Origin: Saccharibacillus sp. CPCC 101409
GTDB taxonomy: Bacteria > Bacillota > Bacilli > Paenibacillales > Paenibacillaceae
Length of the DNA: 64,000 nt
Direction: 5' to 3'
Assembly (NCBI RefSeq): GCF_030518235.1
Contig: NZ_JAULSA010000016.1
Coordinates: 1-64,000, forward strand
Positions within the stretch are counted from its first letter, which is position 1. Each line of letters opens with the position of its first letter. The notes beneath the pieces are model-generated. The model was given only the letters and a program-made list of their open reading frames with translations. It made no database searches and was not told where the DNA came from. Made by a program: the position numbers and the translations under genes. Below are positions 43,196-53,112 of the stretch, piece by piece.

Positions 43196-45154
43196 CTATT
43201 TGAACTGGAACCAGGTTAAATTTGCAACTGTGGTTGAATCCGGCTTAACAAAATTCACATATACCGTATGGGTTCCTACCGCTGTGCCGGCATTGAGCGG
43301 GATATTCTTGACCGACCAGTTCTGCCATCCGCCGGTGCTTTCCGCCGTCCAATAACCCAGCATGGCGCCTGTAGGGCTGTCCAGGCGGAATTCTATTCTT
43401 CCGCCGGAATTGGCGGATGCCACCTTCAGATCAAGGCTTGTTTTAGCCGTACTGCCAAAGACCACGTTTTTGAAGGCGATATAATCGCCGTTGCTGCCTC
43501 CGCCCACATCCAGCCCGCCATCCGTGCTTGCCTCGTAGGAAATAACGCCCGAACTGAGATTGTAGCCTTCCGCTTCGAATTTCAAGGTGTTGAATTTTGG
43601 AGCTGCGGCATAGCTGTTCGTATCTGTTATTTTCAATTCTTCCAATGTAGTCGCCGCCGTTCCGCCCACGCGAACATTGTTTAAGGTAACCCCGGAGACG
43701 GCAGCCGTGTCGCTCCAACCCTTCATTATGGAAACTTCGCCCAGAGCGCGTAAATTGATATTGTTATAGACCACATTTTTGATCGGACCGGTTTTGGCGG
43801 AAAGATCGAACCATCTGGAGTGAACGCCGGATCTCGGCCAGAAGCCTTCCACATCGATATTGTCGAATACGATGTTTTGTGCGGCCGGAGTCCCGTAAAG
43901 ATGGCCGACCGCCAAAGCGCGCCAGCATCTGTATACATAAGAGTTTTTAACGACGATGCCGTCCTGAAGCTGTTTTACTCCATCCCCAACCTTGAACGCT
44001 CCGCATCTGCTCCAGGCAAAAGCATCGTCCACCACTACATTTGACTGGTTTTCGGGACTTCCCGGCCAATTCGCGGCGATATCCGTAGTGGCTACGTCCC
44101 ATGTCTTGAAGGAGTAAGTGTCGTCCTCCGATACGGCTACCGTATGCTTAATCAGTACATTCTGGCTTTCTTGAATGTCTAGTGCGTCGTTTTCATAATC
44201 GAGTTCATTGTTGTTGAAGTGCTTGGTATTCTGGAAGGTGACGTTATTGGATCTTGTAACGAGTGTAGCCCAGCCCCCGCTGTCTCTCAGGGTGATGCCG
44301 TCGACCGTAAAGTTGCTGCACTGCAGGGGGACAAGAATATTGTTCAAATAATTGTTTGTATTTCGCATATAGTGGCCGTTGCCGTCGATCGTTCCTCTGC
44401 CGTAGATCTTGATATTGTTTGCATTGGTTTCGGTATAAATAAACCATGTTCCATCCTTGTTCAGCGAATTCTTATGAAAATGGGTCGTATAATCGCTTGG
44501 ATTTCCCGAACCCCTTATCACAGAGCCGCCCTCCAGATACACCGAAACATTGCTTTTCAGCACCAGGTTTCCGGACTTATAAACGCCGGCCGGAACGTAT
44601 ACGATGCCGCCGCCCGTTGCGTTAGCCGCATTGATGGCGTTTTGTATGGCGGTTGTAGCCATAGTGGCACCGGTACCGTCGGCGCCGTATTGGGTTTTTA
44701 CATTGTAGATCCCTGTACCGGACGAAGCCGGAACATTCGTTTCAAGCGCATCCGCCGCAATGACCAGGTCTTTCAGGTTGTTGATTTTAACAATAAGATA
44801 GGTGGGTGACGAGAGGGTAAACGTAAGTTTATTTCCGTTCTTTGTTGCAGGAATCTCAAGGGCTTTGGGAGAGATGTTGTAGGTATTGATAGTCTCGCTT
44901 GCCGTTATTGTGATTGTAGTCGTACCGGAAAAGGAGAAATTACAATAATTGTAGTTTACAAATACCGCGGAAGTGTCGATTACCGGTATGTTGGTGGAGT
45001 CTGCCGTTACGGTGTATTGATTGGTCGCGGTATAGATCGACGGTAACGGATAGCTGACAACCGTACCCGCCGCTTGCGTCGTCAAAGGAGCAGCCGCCAA
45101 AAGAGTGGTGAGCATGCAAACAACCAGACTCAATAATTTCAACTTTTTCAGCAT
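43196..45154 (-). CDS. Secreted right-handed beta-helix polysaccharide-degrading enzyme with C-terminal CBM6-like domain
   Basis: The 652-aa protein has a signal peptide (residues 1-29, cleavage near TQAAG) and a long pectate-lyase/GH28-like beta-helix (about 150-520: YGADGTGATMATTAIQNAIN, VPAGVYKSGNLVLKSNVSVY, GRGTIDGNGHYMR, DALDIQESQNVLI, SEDDTYSFKT). It ends in a CBM6-like domain (about 530-652, FEAEGYNLSSGV, DGGLDVGGGSNGDYI). Paired Asp residues resemble GH28/GH49 active sites; the family and substrate are not certain. The coding DNA is far more AT-rich than its neighbours, suggesting acquisition. ATG 45154 follows AAAGAGGTG. It is last in the ABC/GH130 cluster. Confidence 0.82.
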   Translation of the reverse strand: MLKKLKLLSLVVCMLTTLLAAAPLTTQAAGTVVSYPLPSIYTATNQYTVTADSTNIPVIDTSAVFVNYNYCNFSFSGTTTITITASETINTYNISPKALEIPATKNGNKLTFTLSSPTYLIVKINNLKDLVIAADALETNVPASSGTGIYNVKTQYGADGTGATMATTAIQNAINAANATGGGIVYVPAGVYKSGNLVLKSNVSVYLEGGSVIRGSGNPSDYTTHFHKNSLNKDGTWFIYTETNANNIKIYGRGTIDGNGHYMRNTNNYLNNILVPLQCSNFTVDGITLRDSGGWATLVTRSNNVTFQNTKHFNNNELDYENDALDIQESQNVLIKHTVAVSEDDTYSFKTWDVATTDIAANWPGSPENQSNVVVDDAFAWSRCGAFKVGDGVKQLQDGIVVKNSYVYRCWRALAVGHLYGTPAAQNIVFDNIDVEGFWPRSGVHSRWFDLSAKTGPIKNVVYNNINLRALGEVSIMKGWSDTAAVSGVTLNNVRVGGTAATTLEELKITDTNSYAAAPKFNTLKFEAEGYNLSSGVISYEASTDGGLDVGGGSNGDYIAFKNVVFGSTAKTSLDLKVASANSGGRIEFRLDSPTGAMLGYWTAESTGGWQNWSVKNIPLNAGTAVGTHTVYVNFVKPDSTTVANLTWFQFK

Positions 45155-45232
45155 GGATAAACACCTCTTTCTTGTTTTGTGAAAAAACCTTTTTTGTGAA
45201 AACATCTTTAAAGCACGGCCCCGCTGTTAATC

Positions 45233-46243
45233 TTATCTTCGCTCCGGTTCCAGACAGAGCCGGAGCAGATCGTCCACATGCGCCGTTGCCAGACATTCCA
45301 CCGTATCCGCGGAGCCGTAATAGATCTTCACCTCGCCGTCATCTTCCAGAACGATCCCTCCCGGAAAAATCACATGATTGCGAAAGCCCCCGTCGATCTC
45401 ATAGTCCGCCTCCGGCGCCAGCAGCGGCTTCCTGCCCATACCGATCACCCTGCGGGGGTCCTCCGGGTCCAGCAGCATAATTCCGGCGGTATAGCGCTTC
45501 TTCCAGGCGTCCTCCCAACCGTTCTTGCCTCTGGCCGGGTCCGTATCCACCGCATGGAAGGTGGTCAGCCAACCTTTATCCGTCCGGATCGGAGGCGCGG
45601 CCGGGCCGACCTTGTCGTTGGCAAACGGCACCTGTTCGACGGCGAGCAGCAGACTGGAGCTGCCCCAGTGCTTCAGGTCGGGCGACTCGGAGATCCAGGT
45701 ATCGAAGCGATCCCGGCCGCCGCGGCTGTATACCGTGAAGGGGCGCTCCAGCCGGACATACTTGCCGCCGATCAACTCGGGAAACAGGACCATGTTGCGC
45801 AGGTCCGGCGTAGACAGGCTGAGTATCTCAAAGTGTTCCAGATCGTCGGTAACGGCAATTCCTCCCCGGATGCCATGGTGCGTGTCCACGGCGAAACACA
45901 TATAACAACGGCTTCCGATCACGGTCAGGCGCGGGTCGTAGGCGCGGATGATTTCCTCGTCGTGCATTTTGAACACCGGCTTCGGGCCTGCGGTCCAGTT
46001 CAGCCCGTCGTCACTGTAGGCAATGCCGAGATCGGTGGTGTGGTGCGGCTCAAGCGTCCGATCGGCCAGCGAGCCGTAATCGTTACGGAAGATCATCACA
46101 TACCTGCCGTTGAATTTCGTTACGCCGGCGTTGAATACCAGCGCGGTGGGATAAGGAACCTTCGCTGCATCCAGCACCGGATTGCCCGGATACCGCCGGA
46201 TGAACGGGGCGGATTGCAGAACTGCCGGAACGTGTGGAGTCAT
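45233..46243 (-). CDS. GH130 family glycoside phosphorylase
   Basis: The 336-aa five-bladed beta-propeller enzyme matches GH130 phosphorylases, which cleave beta-1,4-(or 1,2-)mannosides with phosphate. Markers are RYPGNPVL (about residue 17), FNAGVTKFNGRYVMIFRND (about 37), DPRLTVI, ERPFTVYSRGG, KRYTAGIMLLDPEDP and GGIVLEDDGEVKIYYGSAD. It is cytoplasmic and follows the ABC importer by 56 bp, so it probably processes the imported oligosaccharide. ATG 46243 follows AAGGAGGTACACCCC. Confidence 0.88.
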   Translation of the reverse strand: MTPHVPAVLQSAPFIRRYPGNPVLDAAKVPYPTALVFNAGVTKFNGRYVMIFRNDYGSLADRTLEPHHTTDLGIAYSDDGLNWTAGPKPVFKMHDEEIIRAYDPRLTVIGSRCYMCFAVDTHHGIRGGIAVTDDLEHFEILSLSTPDLRNMVLFPELIGGKYVRLERPFTVYSRGGRDRFDTWISESPDLKHWGSSSLLLAVEQVPFANDKVGPAAPPIRTDKGWLTTFHAVDTDPARGKNGWEDAWKKRYTAGIMLLDPEDPRRVIGMGRKPLLAPEADYEIDGGFRNHVIFPGGIVLEDDGEVKIYYGSADTVECLATAHVDDLLRLCLEPERR

Positions 46244-46299
46244 GGGGTGTACCTCCTTGAATATTAACGGTGTCATAGGATTTGCGCCGGTCCGGACCG

Positions 46300-47136
46300 C
46301 TACCCTTTGAGGGAACCGGCCGTCATCTGCATGAAGGATTTGTTGGCCAGCAGATAGGCGACGAGGATCGGCAGGATGGATAAGCAGGCGCCCGCCATCA
46401 TGTAATGCGTCTGGGACGCCGCGGATATCCCGTATTTCAGGTTTGCCAGGCCGACGGTCAGCGTCTGAAGCTCCGGCTTTGTCATCGTAAATACCAGCGG
46501 CAGCAGATATTCATTCCACGCGCCGCGGAAGGTAAACAGGGCGCCTACGCCGAGTCCCGGTCCCAGCAGCGGCAGAATAATCCGCCAGAAGGTCCGGCCG
46601 GGGGAGCTGCCGTCCATCAGCGCCGCTTCATCCAGCTCGCGGGGAATCCCTTTCATGAAGCTGGACAGAATGAAAAAGATCGCAGCGTGGGCGGAGATCA
46701 GAATCAAGATGACCCCCCACAGGCTGTTGTGCAGATGAAGCTTCACCATCAGATCGAACTGCGGCCGCAGCACGACCGCCCCTACGGCCACGAACATCGT
46801 GAAGGATTGCAGGCCGATGTACAATTTCCTGCCGGCAAAGTCCATCCGGTCCACCACGTAAGCCGCCATGGACGATACCAGCAGCGTGCCAACCACCGCC
46901 GCCAGAGAGACAATCAGGCTGTTCAGCGTATATCTGGAGAAATTCGCCTGCACCCACGCTTCGGCATAGTTCGAGAACTGCCAGCGAACCGGCAGGAAAG
47001 TGGCTCCCGCAGTCAATTCGGCATTGGTCTTGAAAGAGCCGAGAAGGGTGATCACGACGGGAATCAGGGTGAAGAAAGCAAATGTCAGCAAAAAAATCCA
47101 CAGGATAATAGAGCCCAGGAGGGTTCTTAGTCTCAT
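46300..47136 (-). CDS. Carbohydrate ABC transporter permease (MalG/AraQ type)
   Basis: The 278-aa permease has six membrane helices and the EAA loop ELDEAALMDGSSPGRTFWRI (about residue 160), which contacts the ATPase. It starts 14 bp after the MalF-type permease gene. No ATPase gene is in the cluster; a shared MsmX/MsmK-type ATPase encoded elsewhere is expected, as in other Firmicute CUT1 importers. ATG 47136 follows GGAGAG. Confidence 0.92.
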   Translation of the reverse strand: MRLRTLLGSIILWIFLLTFAFFTLIPVVITLLGSFKTNAELTAGATFLPVRWQFSNYAEAWVQANFSRYTLNSLIVSLAAVVGTLLVSSMAAYVVDRMDFAGRKLYIGLQSFTMFVAVGAVVLRPQFDLMVKLHLHNSLWGVILILISAHAAIFFILSSFMKGIPRELDEAALMDGSSPGRTFWRIILPLLGPGLGVGALFTFRGAWNEYLLPLVFTMTKPELQTLTVGLANLKYGISAASQTHYMMAGACLSILPILVAYLLANKSFMQMTAGSLKG

Positions 47137-47150
47137 AATGGCTTCTCTCC

Positions 47151-48053
47151 TCAATCGGTCTGATTCATGCGTCTGGATGCGTAGAAATAAATGAGCGATA
47201 TGATCCCGACGATGAACGCAGACACGAAGGCGACCGCACTGCCGTATCCGAACTCCTGAACCTGGACAGCCGCGCTGCCTCCGCCGACAGGGAAAAATAA
47301 TTTGTACAAATACAGGAACATCACTTCTGTCTTGCCTACGGGACCGCCTTCGGTCAGAACCATGATGCTCTCGTAGCCCTTAAGAGCTGTAATAATCGCC
47401 AGCATAATGACCATCTGCATGACCGGTCCGAGCATCGGCAGAGTGATATAGCGGAACTGCTGGATTCTGCCCGCCCCGTCCAGGGAAGAAGCTTCATACA
47501 CATCTTCCGGGATATTCTGCAGACCGGCGAGGAACAGCAGCATGTAATTGCCGACCGCCCCCCAGGCCGCAACCAGAATAACGGTAAGCATGGCGTATTT
47601 CGGCCCCAGCCAGTCCACGCCGGAATCCGTGAGGCCCGAGCGGATCAGGAACTGGTTGAGAATCCCGTTATACGAGTTGAAGATCGTGAAGAAGACTACG
47701 GCCATTACGGCGGTGCTGATGACGGTCGGCATGAAGAAAATCCCCCGCAGCAGTTGTCTTCCTTTCAGCCCCCGGTTCAATACGGCGGCCAACAGCAGGG
47801 CCAGCGGAATCGTAATCAGCAGCTTGCCGCCGGCATAGACAAACGTGTTGACTACCGAATCCCAGAACTGGGTGTCTTTCAAAATGCGGCTGAAATTGGC
47901 CAGCCCGGTAAATCGGGCCGTTCCGAACCCTTTGTAGTCATAGAACATATAGCGGAACGCCCAGGCAATCGGGTAAATCCCGAGGACCAGTGTGAGCAGG
48001 GCGCTTGGAAAAATAAAGCTGTATGAAAATAAGGCTTGTTTGGTTTTGTTCAT
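47151..48053 (-). CDS. Carbohydrate ABC transporter permease (MalF/UgpA type)
   Basis: The 300-aa permease has six membrane helices, starting at ALFSYSFIFPSALLTLVLGI, and the EAA motif DVYEASSLDGAGRIQQFRYI (about residue 191). It forms the membrane channel together with the protein at 46300. It lies 16 bp after the binding-protein gene. ATG 48053 follows GAAGGGGAGCCCG; an upstream in-frame extension runs through the end of the binding-protein gene and lacks a site. Confidence 0.92.
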   Translation of the reverse strand: MNKTKQALFSYSFIFPSALLTLVLGIYPIAWAFRYMFYDYKGFGTARFTGLANFSRILKDTQFWDSVVNTFVYAGGKLLITIPLALLLAAVLNRGLKGRQLLRGIFFMPTVISTAVMAVVFFTIFNSYNGILNQFLIRSGLTDSGVDWLGPKYAMLTVILVAAWGAVGNYMLLFLAGLQNIPEDVYEASSLDGAGRIQQFRYITLPMLGPVMQMVIMLAIITALKGYESIMVLTEGGPVGKTEVMFLYLYKLFFPVGGGSAAVQVQEFGYGSAVAFVSAFIVGIISLIYFYASRRMNQTD

Positions 48054-48069
48054 CGGGCTCCCCTTCTGC

Positions 48070-49440
48070 CTACTTGGCGAACTTGCCGCCCAGGGCGGCG
48101 GGATCGAAGCCGGCATCCGGCTCGGCCTTTACGCCGTCGTTCGCGATCGCGCTGTCCAGCGCAGCGTTATAGCGTTTGTTCAGATCGGCGATAATCGCCT
48201 TCAGATCGCCGCCGTTCAGCATATACTTGAAGAAGGCGTCATCCGATTTCATCCCTTCCGGGGCTACGGACGGATACACCGGCCATACTCCGTCGTTCTT
48301 GTTCGGCAGGAAGCCTTCAATGCCGTTCACATCGGGTGTTTTGGCCACCGCGCTGATGGAGGGAACCATGGAGATGCCGAAGCCTTTTTCCTGATAATCC
48401 GTCAGTACTTGATCGCCGTACATGAACTCCATGAACTTCCAGGCCGCTTCTTTGTGTTCCGATTTGGCGCTCAGCGCCAGCCATTGGCCTCCGAGGAAAC
48501 CGGAAGACCCCTTCACCGTGCCGTCGACGGTAGGAACCGGAGCGGCCGCCCAGTCGATCTTGGCCGGGAACTGATTTTTGTAGACGCCCGGCTCCGAGGA
48601 GTAGGACATATACATTCCGATCTTGCCTTCTGCAAACTGCGCCCGAAGCGGATCGATATCCAGCGATTCCACACCCGGCAGCATGCTGCCGTCGTCCTTG
48701 ATCTGCTTAAAGGCATCGATAATCGGCTCAAAGCCGCTGAAATCGTAACGGGCCGTCTTGAAATCGTACCCGAAGCCGCCGTAGCCGCTCATCTCCGCAA
48801 TCACCCGCGCCGAACGCCCGAATGCGCTGCCGGGATTCTTGAAATTCTGGGCGAAGCCGTAAGCCCCGTCCGCTTTACCGGCTTCCGTCAGTTTCTTGGC
48901 GGTATCCACCAGCTCCTGCAGGGTAGTCGGCGGATGCTCGACGCCCGCTTTGGCGAATAGATCTTTGTTGTATACAAGACGCATGGTTGTTCCGTAATTC
49001 GGCAGACTGTAACGCTTGCCGTCGAACTCATTCAAATCCGGCATGGCCGGGAATTTCGTTTTCAGCTCATCGGTGAGGAACTCGTCAATGGGAGCGAGGA
49101 AGCCTTTTTTGTAGAAAGTCTGGATAGTATTCTCCTTGGCCCGGATGACATCCGGCGCATCGGAGGTTTGGAAAGACAGATCGAGTGCGGTATCGAAGTC
49201 GTCGCCTTTGACGGCCAGCTCCACCTCGATTCCGTCGGTATTGCTCGCGTTGAACTCGGCTACCTTTTCCTTCACGAAGTCCGCATCGTGACGGTCGCCG
49301 GTCCAGTAGGTGATCTTGGTCTTGTTCCCCGAGTCGCCTGTCTTCCCGTCTCCATTGCTTTCCGCGGTATTTCCGCCGCAGGCTGTCAGCCCAAGCGCCA
49401 GAACCAGGCTCAGCGATGTGAGTATTACACGCTTCATCAT
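48070..49440 (-). CDS. Carbohydrate ABC transporter substrate-binding lipoprotein
   Basis: The 456-aa protein has a lipoprotein signal (LVLALGLTACGG, lipidated Cys about residue 21), a Gly/Asn/Ser-rich linker and a family 1 solute-binding fold (ITYWTGDRHDADFVKEKVAE, then SAPDVIRAKE-like and WKFMEFMYGDQ segments). It captures an oligosaccharide outside the membrane for the two permeases that follow. AAGGGGGAACTGCCA precedes a double ATG (49440 and 49437). It is the first gene of the importer operon, downstream of YesN. Confidence 0.93.
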   Translation of the reverse strand: MMKRVILTSLSLVLALGLTACGGNTAESNGDGKTGDSGNKTKITYWTGDRHDADFVKEKVAEFNASNTDGIEVELAVKGDDFDTALDLSFQTSDAPDVIRAKENTIQTFYKKGFLAPIDEFLTDELKTKFPAMPDLNEFDGKRYSLPNYGTTMRLVYNKDLFAKAGVEHPPTTLQELVDTAKKLTEAGKADGAYGFAQNFKNPGSAFGRSARVIAEMSGYGGFGYDFKTARYDFSGFEPIIDAFKQIKDDGSMLPGVESLDIDPLRAQFAEGKIGMYMSYSSEPGVYKNQFPAKIDWAAAPVPTVDGTVKGSSGFLGGQWLALSAKSEHKEAAWKFMEFMYGDQVLTDYQEKGFGISMVPSISAVAKTPDVNGIEGFLPNKNDGVWPVYPSVAPEGMKSDDAFFKYMLNGGDLKAIIADLNKRYNAALDSAIANDGVKAEPDAGFDPAALGGKFAK

Positions 49441-49486
49441 TGGCAGTTCCCCCTTATGTATCCCTGATGTATTCGCTTACAATTTG

Positions 49487-49515
49487 ATTATAGAAGGATT
49501 GGCGCATCCGGATAA
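49487..49515 (-). promoter_or_regulatory. Promoter of the ABC importer operon
   Basis: On the minus strand, TTATCC (49510-49515), 17 bp and consensus TATAAT (49487-49492). The poor -35 box fits a promoter that needs an activator, and YesN is encoded immediately upstream. Confidence 0.55.
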
Positions 49516-49613
49516 GGCGGGTAAGCCCACTTTGAGGGCAGATTTCTGCAGGAGCTTCAGAGAGCGAAGGGAGGACCCGTCCGCTCTGCGGACATGCCCC
49601 CCCCTGCGTATTT

Positions 49614-51245
49614 TTATTCTTTTCCAAGATAATGCAGTTTGAACTCGGACGGCGTCATTCCGGTATATTTCTTGAACACCTCGCTGAAATAGCGTCTGTG
49701 TTCATACCCGAGATCCTGGGCGATCTCCTGCACCTGCCGGCCGCCGATCAGCATCGACTTGGCCTTCTCCATTTTCTCGTGCATCACGTAATGTTGAAAC
49801 GAAACTCCCTGAACCTTCTTGAACAGGTTGGAGAAATACCCCTGGCTGAGGTTGATCTGCTTTGCCACCTGCTCCAGCGACAGACCCGTATCCAGATGAC
49901 TGCGTATATACGAAACGGCTTGATGGATAATACGCGTGGACTCCAGGGAACGGGCCTCCGTAACCAGCGCGCAGGCCTCCCGGCACAGCCCGGACAGCAG
50001 CTCCCGAATATCCTGCAGGGAAGGATGCACCCGATTCTTCATGACGGCAATCCTGCGCTCCAGCGGCTCCACCTGCCCGTAGGGGAACTGCTCCAGCAGA
50101 ACCCGGCAGATCCTGCAGCCCAATTCATAGCCGATGCTTTCCACATAATGCGGCTCGGGCAAGAGCCTGCTGTCCAGCATCTCCGCGAATAGCTGATCGA
50201 GCATCTGCAGGCTTTTGGCGAAATTGCCGGAACGCAGGGCGAACAGCAGCTCCTGCTCGGCGGCGGCGGAGTAGCTGTGGAGCGCGAGCGGTTTGTTTTC
50301 GATATTGCTGTACGTGTAGACCCCGTTGCCTCCGGTGTAGAAATGATAACCCAGCGCGCTAATCGCCTGCCTGTACGCTGCGCCCAGTTCCTGAATCGCC
50401 GCTGCGCCCAGCCCTACGCCGATGGAAAGCGTATGCCGGGAGAACCGGCTTACATTCGTGCAGCAGGCCTCCGTAATCAGCGCGGCCGTATCCGGGTCCG
50501 AGCCGTTCACGATGCAGACGTACCGGTCTGTCGCCTCACGGATGATGACGCCGCGGGTCCAGGCGGAGATCGTCTCTTCGAGAATATTGTACAGGCTGAA
50601 CCGCAGCAGCTCGACCTCCTGCACAGACTGGCCGCTCAGCTTCTCGGCGAAATGATCGATTTCGGCGACAAATACGAAGAAATCACGCTGGTCCAGCGGG
50701 ATATCGAGATAGGCCCAGCGTGAACGCGCATCCGATTCCGTCGTCCGGTGGTGCAGCAGGAAGATCAGATATTCCTGACGCAGAATAGGCAGACTTTCTT
50801 TGATTTTGCTCTCCATCGCGGCAAGTCTGGCGGTCTCCCGGCGTTCCTGCCGGCACAGCTCCCCGGCCTTCAGCACAGCCTGCACAATCTCATCCAGGGA
50901 AAAAGGCTTTTTCACAAAATCAAGTGCCCCCAGCCGGATGGCTTCCTGGGCATAAGAGAACTCCGAGTAGGCGCTGAGGATAATAATCTTGCAGTCCGGC
51001 AGCACCTCCAGAATCGCCCGGGTCATCTGCAGGCCGTCCATTCTTGGCATTCGGATATCCGTCAGCACGATGTCCGGCCGGGTCTCTCGGATCATTTGCA
51101 GCCCCGCTTCGCCGTCGAGCGCCGTGCCGGCGATCTCGATACCGAACTCCTGCCACGGCGGTTTGCGCGAGACCATCTCCACCACACTTTTAATATCGTC
51201 GATCACACATAACTTGAACCTTTCCCGCTCCGGATTCCATTCCAT
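49614..51245 (-). CDS. YesN-type response regulator with AraC DNA-binding domain
   Basis: The 543-aa protein has a receiver domain (residues 10-130, with phospho-acceptor Asp in DIVLTDIRMP about 61 and Lys in VKKPF about 112), a middle region and a C-terminal AraC-type helix-turn-helix pair (about 440-540: LSLEQVAKQINLSQGYFSNL, IAQDLGYEHRRYFSEVFKKY). The acidic pocket reads IDDIKS instead of the more usual VDDE. GGAGGAG lies in the 3' end of the kinase gene, only 3 bp away. It should activate the adjacent importer operon. Confidence 0.92.
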   Translation of the reverse strand: MEWNPERERFKLCVIDDIKSVVEMVSRKPPWQEFGIEIAGTALDGEAGLQMIRETRPDIVLTDIRMPRMDGLQMTRAILEVLPDCKIIILSAYSEFSYAQEAIRLGALDFVKKPFSLDEIVQAVLKAGELCRQERRETARLAAMESKIKESLPILRQEYLIFLLHHRTTESDARSRWAYLDIPLDQRDFFVFVAEIDHFAEKLSGQSVQEVELLRFSLYNILEETISAWTRGVIIREATDRYVCIVNGSDPDTAALITEACCTNVSRFSRHTLSIGVGLGAAAIQELGAAYRQAISALGYHFYTGGNGVYTYSNIENKPLALHSYSAAAEQELLFALRSGNFAKSLQMLDQLFAEMLDSRLLPEPHYVESIGYELGCRICRVLLEQFPYGQVEPLERRIAVMKNRVHPSLQDIRELLSGLCREACALVTEARSLESTRIIHQAVSYIRSHLDTGLSLEQVAKQINLSQGYFSNLFKKVQGVSFQHYVMHEKMEKAKSMLIGGRQVQEIAQDLGYEHRRYFSEVFKKYTGMTPSEFKLHYLGKE

Positions 51246-51248
51246 TCT

Positions 51249-53057
51249 TTATTTCTCCTCCTCTGACGGAATCCACAGATCTGTCCGCGATCCCTTACCG
51301 GGTTCTCCGCCAACTTCCATCCGGGCTTCAGCCCCGTAATACAGCGTCAGCCGATGCCTGATGTTGAACAGGGCATAACCTTTCTTCGACTGCGGAGCCC
51401 TGGCCATCCCCAGATTAACCCGCGCCGCATCGAGACCTAGCCCGTTATCGGTAATGCAAATATGCAGCAGCTCCCGCTCCCGACCGACCGTGATGTCGAT
51501 CCGGCCGCCGGCGGTCCGATCGCTGAATCCGTGCTGAATGCTGTTCTCCACCACCGGCTGCAGGATAATCTTGGGCAGCAGGCGGAGCAGCAGGGTCTCG
51601 TCTTTAATCGTCACCGTGTATTCAAACAACCCTTCGTAGCATTTCTGCTGAATGGCGAAATACTGCCGCATGTGGGACAGCTCATCCTCAAGGGGAATCA
51701 GATCCTTGCCGCCGCTGAGCCCGATCTGAAACATCTGCGACAACGACAGGATCATCTCGTTCACATCGTCGTTCTCGCCCATGACCGATTTGCAATAAAT
51801 GGTATTCAGCGTGTTGTACAGGAAGTGAGGCTCCATCTGCGCCGTAAGCGCGCGGATCTCTGCATGACGCTTGTCTTCCTCCTTGGCCTTCACATCCGCA
51901 ATCAGCACCTTGATCTCCGACATCATCCGGTTGAACTGATAGCCGACCTGGGCAACCTCATCCTCGTAACGGCTCTCGTACACGACGCTTAGCTGGTTCT
52001 CCTCGACTTTGCGCATCAGCCGCCGCAGCTTCAGCAGCGGCTTCAGCAGCACGGACGTCAGCTGACCGGAGATCAGCCAGGTGGCCAGCAGGAAGACTGC
52101 GATGACATAGAGGGTGATGCGCTGCACCCGCTGCAGTTTGCCCAGCAGCTGGTCTCGCGACTGCATGCCGGAGACGATCCAGCCGGGCGAAGCGGTAGAA
52201 CTTTTGTAGTTAACCAGATACTCCTTGCCCTCGTAGCTGTAAGAGCGTTCCTGCGCACGGGTTTCTGTCGCGGCTTCCGCCAGCACCGGCTTCCAGGGGA
52301 ACCTGCCCTGGAAAGGCCAGCGGGACTCCACCACCGCCTCGCCTTCCCCGCTCACCAGGTAATAATCCCAGCCCGCTTGTTGTCCCCCCTGATTCAGCAG
52401 CTCGTTGATCCGGTTCTCCCTGATATTGACCACAATAAACACATTGCTGATCGGGGTGTAAGGGTTTTCATAAATTCCCCGTATTACGAACGAAACTACC
52501 CGCTGGCCGCCTGTGAACAACCGGTCGTAATGTCCTTTGGCCCAGTAGCCGCCCGGCGTTTCTTTGCTCAGACCGTATAATTCCGAATCGTAGAACGAAT
52601 GGTCCTGCGCCCGGATCTGCGTCGTGGAATAGAAATCGCCTATCGGGGTAACGATCAGCACATTCTCAATGATCGGTTCATTGAACATGGCCTGAGAGAG
52701 TACATATTGCAGATCCGACAGATGCACATAGTAATTCGACACATCATGGCTGAATACATCGAGCATCATCTTGCGGTACGCATCGCTCAGCATCAGGGAC
52801 TGCACGGACAGCGCCACATCGTTCAGGCGGGAATCCAGCAGCTGCGCCGTCTTGCTTACGGTCTCCTGGCTGCCCGCATAGGCATTGTCCTCGATCTCCT
52901 GCGCGGCAATCCAATACGAGAAACTGCCCATTGCACTGATGGACAGCGTGATCAGCGCGATGAACGAGAACAGAATTCTCTGCTTGATGGATATCCGGTA
53001 GTACCTGCCGGCGATCTGCCGACGGATCTGTCGGCCATAAGCTGTGAATGTATGCAT
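51249..53057 (-). CDS. YesM-type sensor histidine kinase
   Basis: The 602-aa kinase has a membrane helix (about residues 25-48), a dCache-like extracellular sensor (about 50-305), a second helix (about 310-330), HAMP (about 335-385), His_kinase domain with AQMEPHFLYNTLNTIYCK (phospho-His about 410) and HATPase (QPVVENSIQHGF, ITDNGLGLD, GYALFNIRHRL). It senses an extracellular sugar signal and phosphorylates YesN. ATG 53057 follows AAGAAGGGAGAACT; a long upstream in-frame extension is not supported. Confidence 0.92.
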   Translation of the reverse strand: MHTFTAYGRQIRRQIAGRYYRISIKQRILFSFIALITLSISAMGSFSYWIAAQEIEDNAYAGSQETVSKTAQLLDSRLNDVALSVQSLMLSDAYRKMMLDVFSHDVSNYYVHLSDLQYVLSQAMFNEPIIENVLIVTPIGDFYSTTQIRAQDHSFYDSELYGLSKETPGGYWAKGHYDRLFTGGQRVVSFVIRGIYENPYTPISNVFIVVNIRENRINELLNQGGQQAGWDYYLVSGEGEAVVESRWPFQGRFPWKPVLAEAATETRAQERSYSYEGKEYLVNYKSSTASPGWIVSGMQSRDQLLGKLQRVQRITLYVIAVFLLATWLISGQLTSVLLKPLLKLRRLMRKVEENQLSVVYESRYEDEVAQVGYQFNRMMSEIKVLIADVKAKEEDKRHAEIRALTAQMEPHFLYNTLNTIYCKSVMGENDDVNEMILSLSQMFQIGLSGGKDLIPLEDELSHMRQYFAIQQKCYEGLFEYTVTIKDETLLLRLLPKIILQPVVENSIQHGFSDRTAGGRIDITVGRERELLHICITDNGLGLDAARVNLGMARAPQSKKGYALFNIRHRLTLYYGAEARMEVGGEPGKGSRTDLWIPSEEEK

Positions 53058-53112
53058 AGTTCTCCCTTCTTGAGCTTGTATCTCCCTGTGTTTGTATGTT
53101 CTTGTCATTTGT

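Noticed and set aside
49579-49593. GTCCGC-TCT-GCGGAC hairpin between yesN and the importer operon
   Set aside because: It has no T-run on the minus strand, so I did not call it a terminator.
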